Assembly: GCA_030609625.1 (NCBI GenBank)
Contig: JAUWBX010000045.1
Coordinates: 1-8,908 of the forward strand
Direction: 5' to 3'
Source of the DNA: Phycisphaerae bacterium
GTDB lineage: Bacteria; Planctomycetota; Phycisphaerae; Sedimentisphaerales; Anaerobacaceae
Length of the DNA: 8,908 nucleotides
The notes below the pieces were generated by a model. That model worked only from the letters and a program-made list of their open reading frames with translations. It did not search any database and was not told the DNA's origin. This document shows positions 7,801-8,908 of this stretch, one piece after another; position 1 is the first letter of the stretch, and each line of letters opens with the position of its first letter. A program made the translations under genes and the position numbers.

Positions 7801-8908
7801 CTATGAGGTTGCTGCTGAGACCATGTGGCGCATCACCCATATGGCGCCTGAGGCGTTCACACGCCCGGTGACCGAGCAAGCAACCGATGTAAGGGATCCC
7901 ACACGCGGTCGTGGCGGTCCCTATGTCATGATCCAGATCAATCTTGACGGCGAATGGTTCAAGGGCAAAGGAGAGCGACAGAACTGGATTGATGACATTC
8001 AGCGAAAGCAGAAGGATTTGGTTTTGGAGCGGATCGCTGTCCTGAAGAAACTCGGCGCGTTATGCCTGGATCGCCTCGATGATCCTCTGCGTGCGGTGTT
8101 GGCCTATGAGGCGACAGGCCGTGGCGTGCCAGTCTGCACTGAAGCACTGGAAACGCTCATCGCGCAGATGTGGCCGGTGTTGAAGGTGGAGGCAAATGAA
8201 GTTCTGGCCCTGGACCAGACAGGAGCGGCACATATACGTCTGGAGCCGCTGCAACGTCTGGCTGAGGCCCAAGTAGCAGCCGGAAATCTGCGCGGCGCAG
8301 CCGATACACGTCTGCGGGCGATGCTCACGGCCTTGATTGGCGACCGCGGCGATTGGAACGCCCATGGTTCGACGCAGGAGGCCGAGGCATTCTGGCAGGT
8401 AGTTCGCCGCTTGCCTCTCTATCAGCCGTTGCCGCCCACGCTCTGGTTGCGCGTTTTGGACCCGCAGCACCCGGAAATTACAGTCACCGCCCCCGAGGAC
8501 GAGCCCCACGGATTACCATATAGCTTTCCCGGGCCTCGGCTTGTTATCCGTCCGGGCCACACCGCCCGAACGTTGACCGTCGCCGCCGATATGGAAACGC
8601 CCGGCGGCAATGGCGGCGTGCGGTGCTTTACGATTATCAAAGGAAAGGTTCATGAGTTAGGATGGGTACAATGGCATAGGGATGGCCGCCAAGGCCGTGG
8701 ATGGCGCCAGGGCACCTTTGACTTTCCCGAAGACGTCGGCATTATCCGCCTCGAAATCACTCCTTTCAACGGTACCGACTTCCACGTCCGCAATCTAAAG
8801 GTTGAAGCCGCTTTTGCCGCCAGTGGAGTTCTCCCATCGGGTACCGCTATGCTGGTTGAAGTTGAGGAAGCTAAAGCCACAGAGCCCGCCGAGGACACAG
8901 AGAATAAT
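4859..8908 (+). CDS. M56/BlaR1-type membrane zinc metalloprotease sensor with long composite extracytoplasmic region (3' end beyond window)
   Basis: The frame is open for 1350 codons and runs off the window. Membrane segments lie at about residues 13-36, 48-63, 151-169 and 356-376. RKK (41-43) and KRAK on the inner sides agree with a BlaR1 topology: protease loop in the cytoplasm, C-terminus outside. The loop at 64-148 is proline-rich. The protease loop carries RPVILVPQ, HELAH (248-252, HExxH zinc site) and REQAVDE (288-294), in which Glu289 is the likely third zinc ligand. Outside follow a carboxypeptidase-regulatory-like beta domain (about 384-482), a middle region ending RPYWSSVIGNVSLKP (720-734), a module ending IKYKLL (764-931), a helical region with TPR-like pairs (about 944-1189) and a beta-rich end. 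BlaR1 itself is about 585-600 residues and ends in a penicillin-binding domain; I see no such SxxK/SxN/KTG set here. The partner is presumably the BlaI-type repressor just upstream; the ligand is unknown. Confidence 0.88.
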   Translation, partial: MNVILEQVNSAGLWFVEFALPMLVQSSVLILILLLTDFALRKKVRAVFRYGIWLLVLIKLVLPTSLSSPLSLGYFLGEGLAYVDIAQTTEEPHVTVVEPTPANVPPFIDITNIETYRHAPTVPPIIPDTEPAVTEPVSSPVVSVTPVTWQGVIFVLWLSVVMAMGLLLLQRVFFVRGLVAQAKDTNGFMADTLESCRGSMGVKRKIGLKVSANATSPAVCGLFRPVILVPQNLTSSLSKSQLRAVLLHELAHIRRGDLWMNLVQTVLQIIYFYNPLLWVANCVIRRVREQAVDEMVLVAMGEKARQYPQTLVSVAKMAFKRPALSLRLIGVVESKSALAGRIKHILNRPMPKRAKLGILGLAVVIIAAAILLPMAACTPGPPSLVIKGVVKDAQTDKPIAGARVFDDGYGPKPDWEQIKADVRSEWGAITNSAGEYSFLTWPEHHSIKIEAPGYKAERRSLYSGHFVFNKKDEEIFDFALEPEKATDSSGFKKTLPNGVTVELVGICEYPSKGKQWWRPDGTPFTLPAGIKVEDSISKARVGDNAYQFLFRYNSQEDLAWNSLDAVCLHFAIEGHSDTNLINMRRLPKGGQDGLVAKVAIFKEPLDSTTIQANLATGNWKTKAVRDISKIDQRSEELYWFTSESAGYTMVDILHRIEGQQIKTIAIDREGNEYDASYSLGSFNGWASVSGIIEGTQKDDRRYVAGLRKEDRLVKFKLQSRPYWSSVIGNVSLKPNFKTDVQVEVEGAKSEIPQPVKSSIGTARRYFSRVGVQRTRDTEFVKTLREDTELFDERVGFLIRDYDDGVLHCIDFDNNRIVRVPDELDINGKDAIVKWSKENNVDALFRRASSLVSLNMASTIIAEPEWSELSTRTLEILNKRVPGSTDILYSASGEYHYYAFKTSQSRIGVLGLASLENNGLDHRLLSIKYKLLKPDVQVEGDFHVTRQKFLRLLALPEPQLRHAREAIQLFKERQDLPSLAIAYEVAAETMWRITHMAPEAFTRPVTEQATDVRDPTRGRGGPYVMIQINLDGEWFKGKGERQNWIDDIQRKQKDLVLERIAVLKKLGALCLDRLDDPLRAVLAYEATGRGVPVCTEALETLIAQMWPVLKVEANEVLALDQTGAAHIRLEPLQRLAEAQVAAGNLRGAADTRLRAMLTALIGDRGDWNAHGSTQEAEAFWQVVRRLPLYQPLPPTLWLRVLDPQHPEITVTAPEDEPHGLPYSFPGPRLVIRPGHTARTLTVAADMETPGGNGGVRCFTIIKGKVHELGWVQWHRDGRQGRGWRQGTFDFPEDVGIIRLEITPFNGTDFHVRNLKVEAAFAASGVLPSGTAMLVEVEEAKATEPAEDTENN
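7681..8908 (+). other. GC-rich C-terminal segment of the M56 protein
   Basis: By hand count, 7381-7680 is 45% G+C (136/300) and 7681-7980 is 59% (178/300), with no break in the frame. The segment encodes a helical region with TPR-like pairs, for example KLGALCLDRLDDPLRAVLAY and LAEAQVAAGNLRGAADTRL. A beta-rich domain without a family I recognise follows (from about residue 1195: PRLVIRPGHTARTLTVAAD, then WRQGTFDFPEDVGIIRLEIT). The step coincides with the end of the preceding module, which suggests a gene fusion or recombination. An assembly join that happens to be in frame is the main alternative. Confidence 0.6.

Overview
The window carries five protein-coding genes, all on the + strand, with no rRNA, tRNA, transposase or CRISPR array visible. 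The gene content points to a free-living, polysaccharide-degrading bacterium, most likely a planctomycete (Phycisphaerae/Sedimentisphaerales-like). The clues are a Tat-exported Gfo/Idh/MocA dehydrogenase, a DUF1080+ThuA fusion lipoprotein, an exported beta-propeller, and a BlaI plus M56/BlaR1 pair with a very long extracytoplasmic extension. The taxonomic assignment is inference from these families, not from a marker gene.

Region 1 (8-2729) is a probable two-gene sugar operon. A Tat-signal NAD(P)-dependent oxidoreductase is followed, 64 nt later and behind a strong Shine-Dalgarno, by a lipoprotein that joins a DUF1080 (3-keto-glycoside hydrolase-like) domain to a ThuA-like domain. Together they would oxidise a sugar ring at C3 and process the 3-keto-glycoside outside the cytoplasm.

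Region 2 (2730-4183) is an intergenic stretch holding a 57-bp element with the architecture of an integron attC recombination site (2869-2925). Sixteen nt after it comes a gene for an exported PD40/TolB-like beta-propeller of unknown substrate. No integrase gene and no second attC are visible.

Region 3 (4184-8908) is a regulatory locus. A promoter preceded by a 27-nt pure A/T tract has a BlaI-type TACA-N2-TGTA dyad between its -35 and -10 hexamers. It drives a BlaI-family repressor and, 53 nt downstream, an M56 (BlaR1-type) membrane zinc protease. The protease frame is still open at the window end (at least 1350 codons). It has four membrane segments and an intact HExxH, but no penicillin-binding motifs that I can see. 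It carries instead a carboxypeptidase-regulatory-like domain, a middle region with a planctomycete-type module, and a GC-rich helical plus beta-rich C-terminus that starts at a sharp composition step near 7680. The likely circuit is signal sensed outside, protease activated inside, BlaI inactivated and its own promoter derepressed. The signal is unknown and may not be a beta-lactam.

Points most worth a second look: the attC-like site, the composite sensor protease with its GC step, and the BlaI operator.
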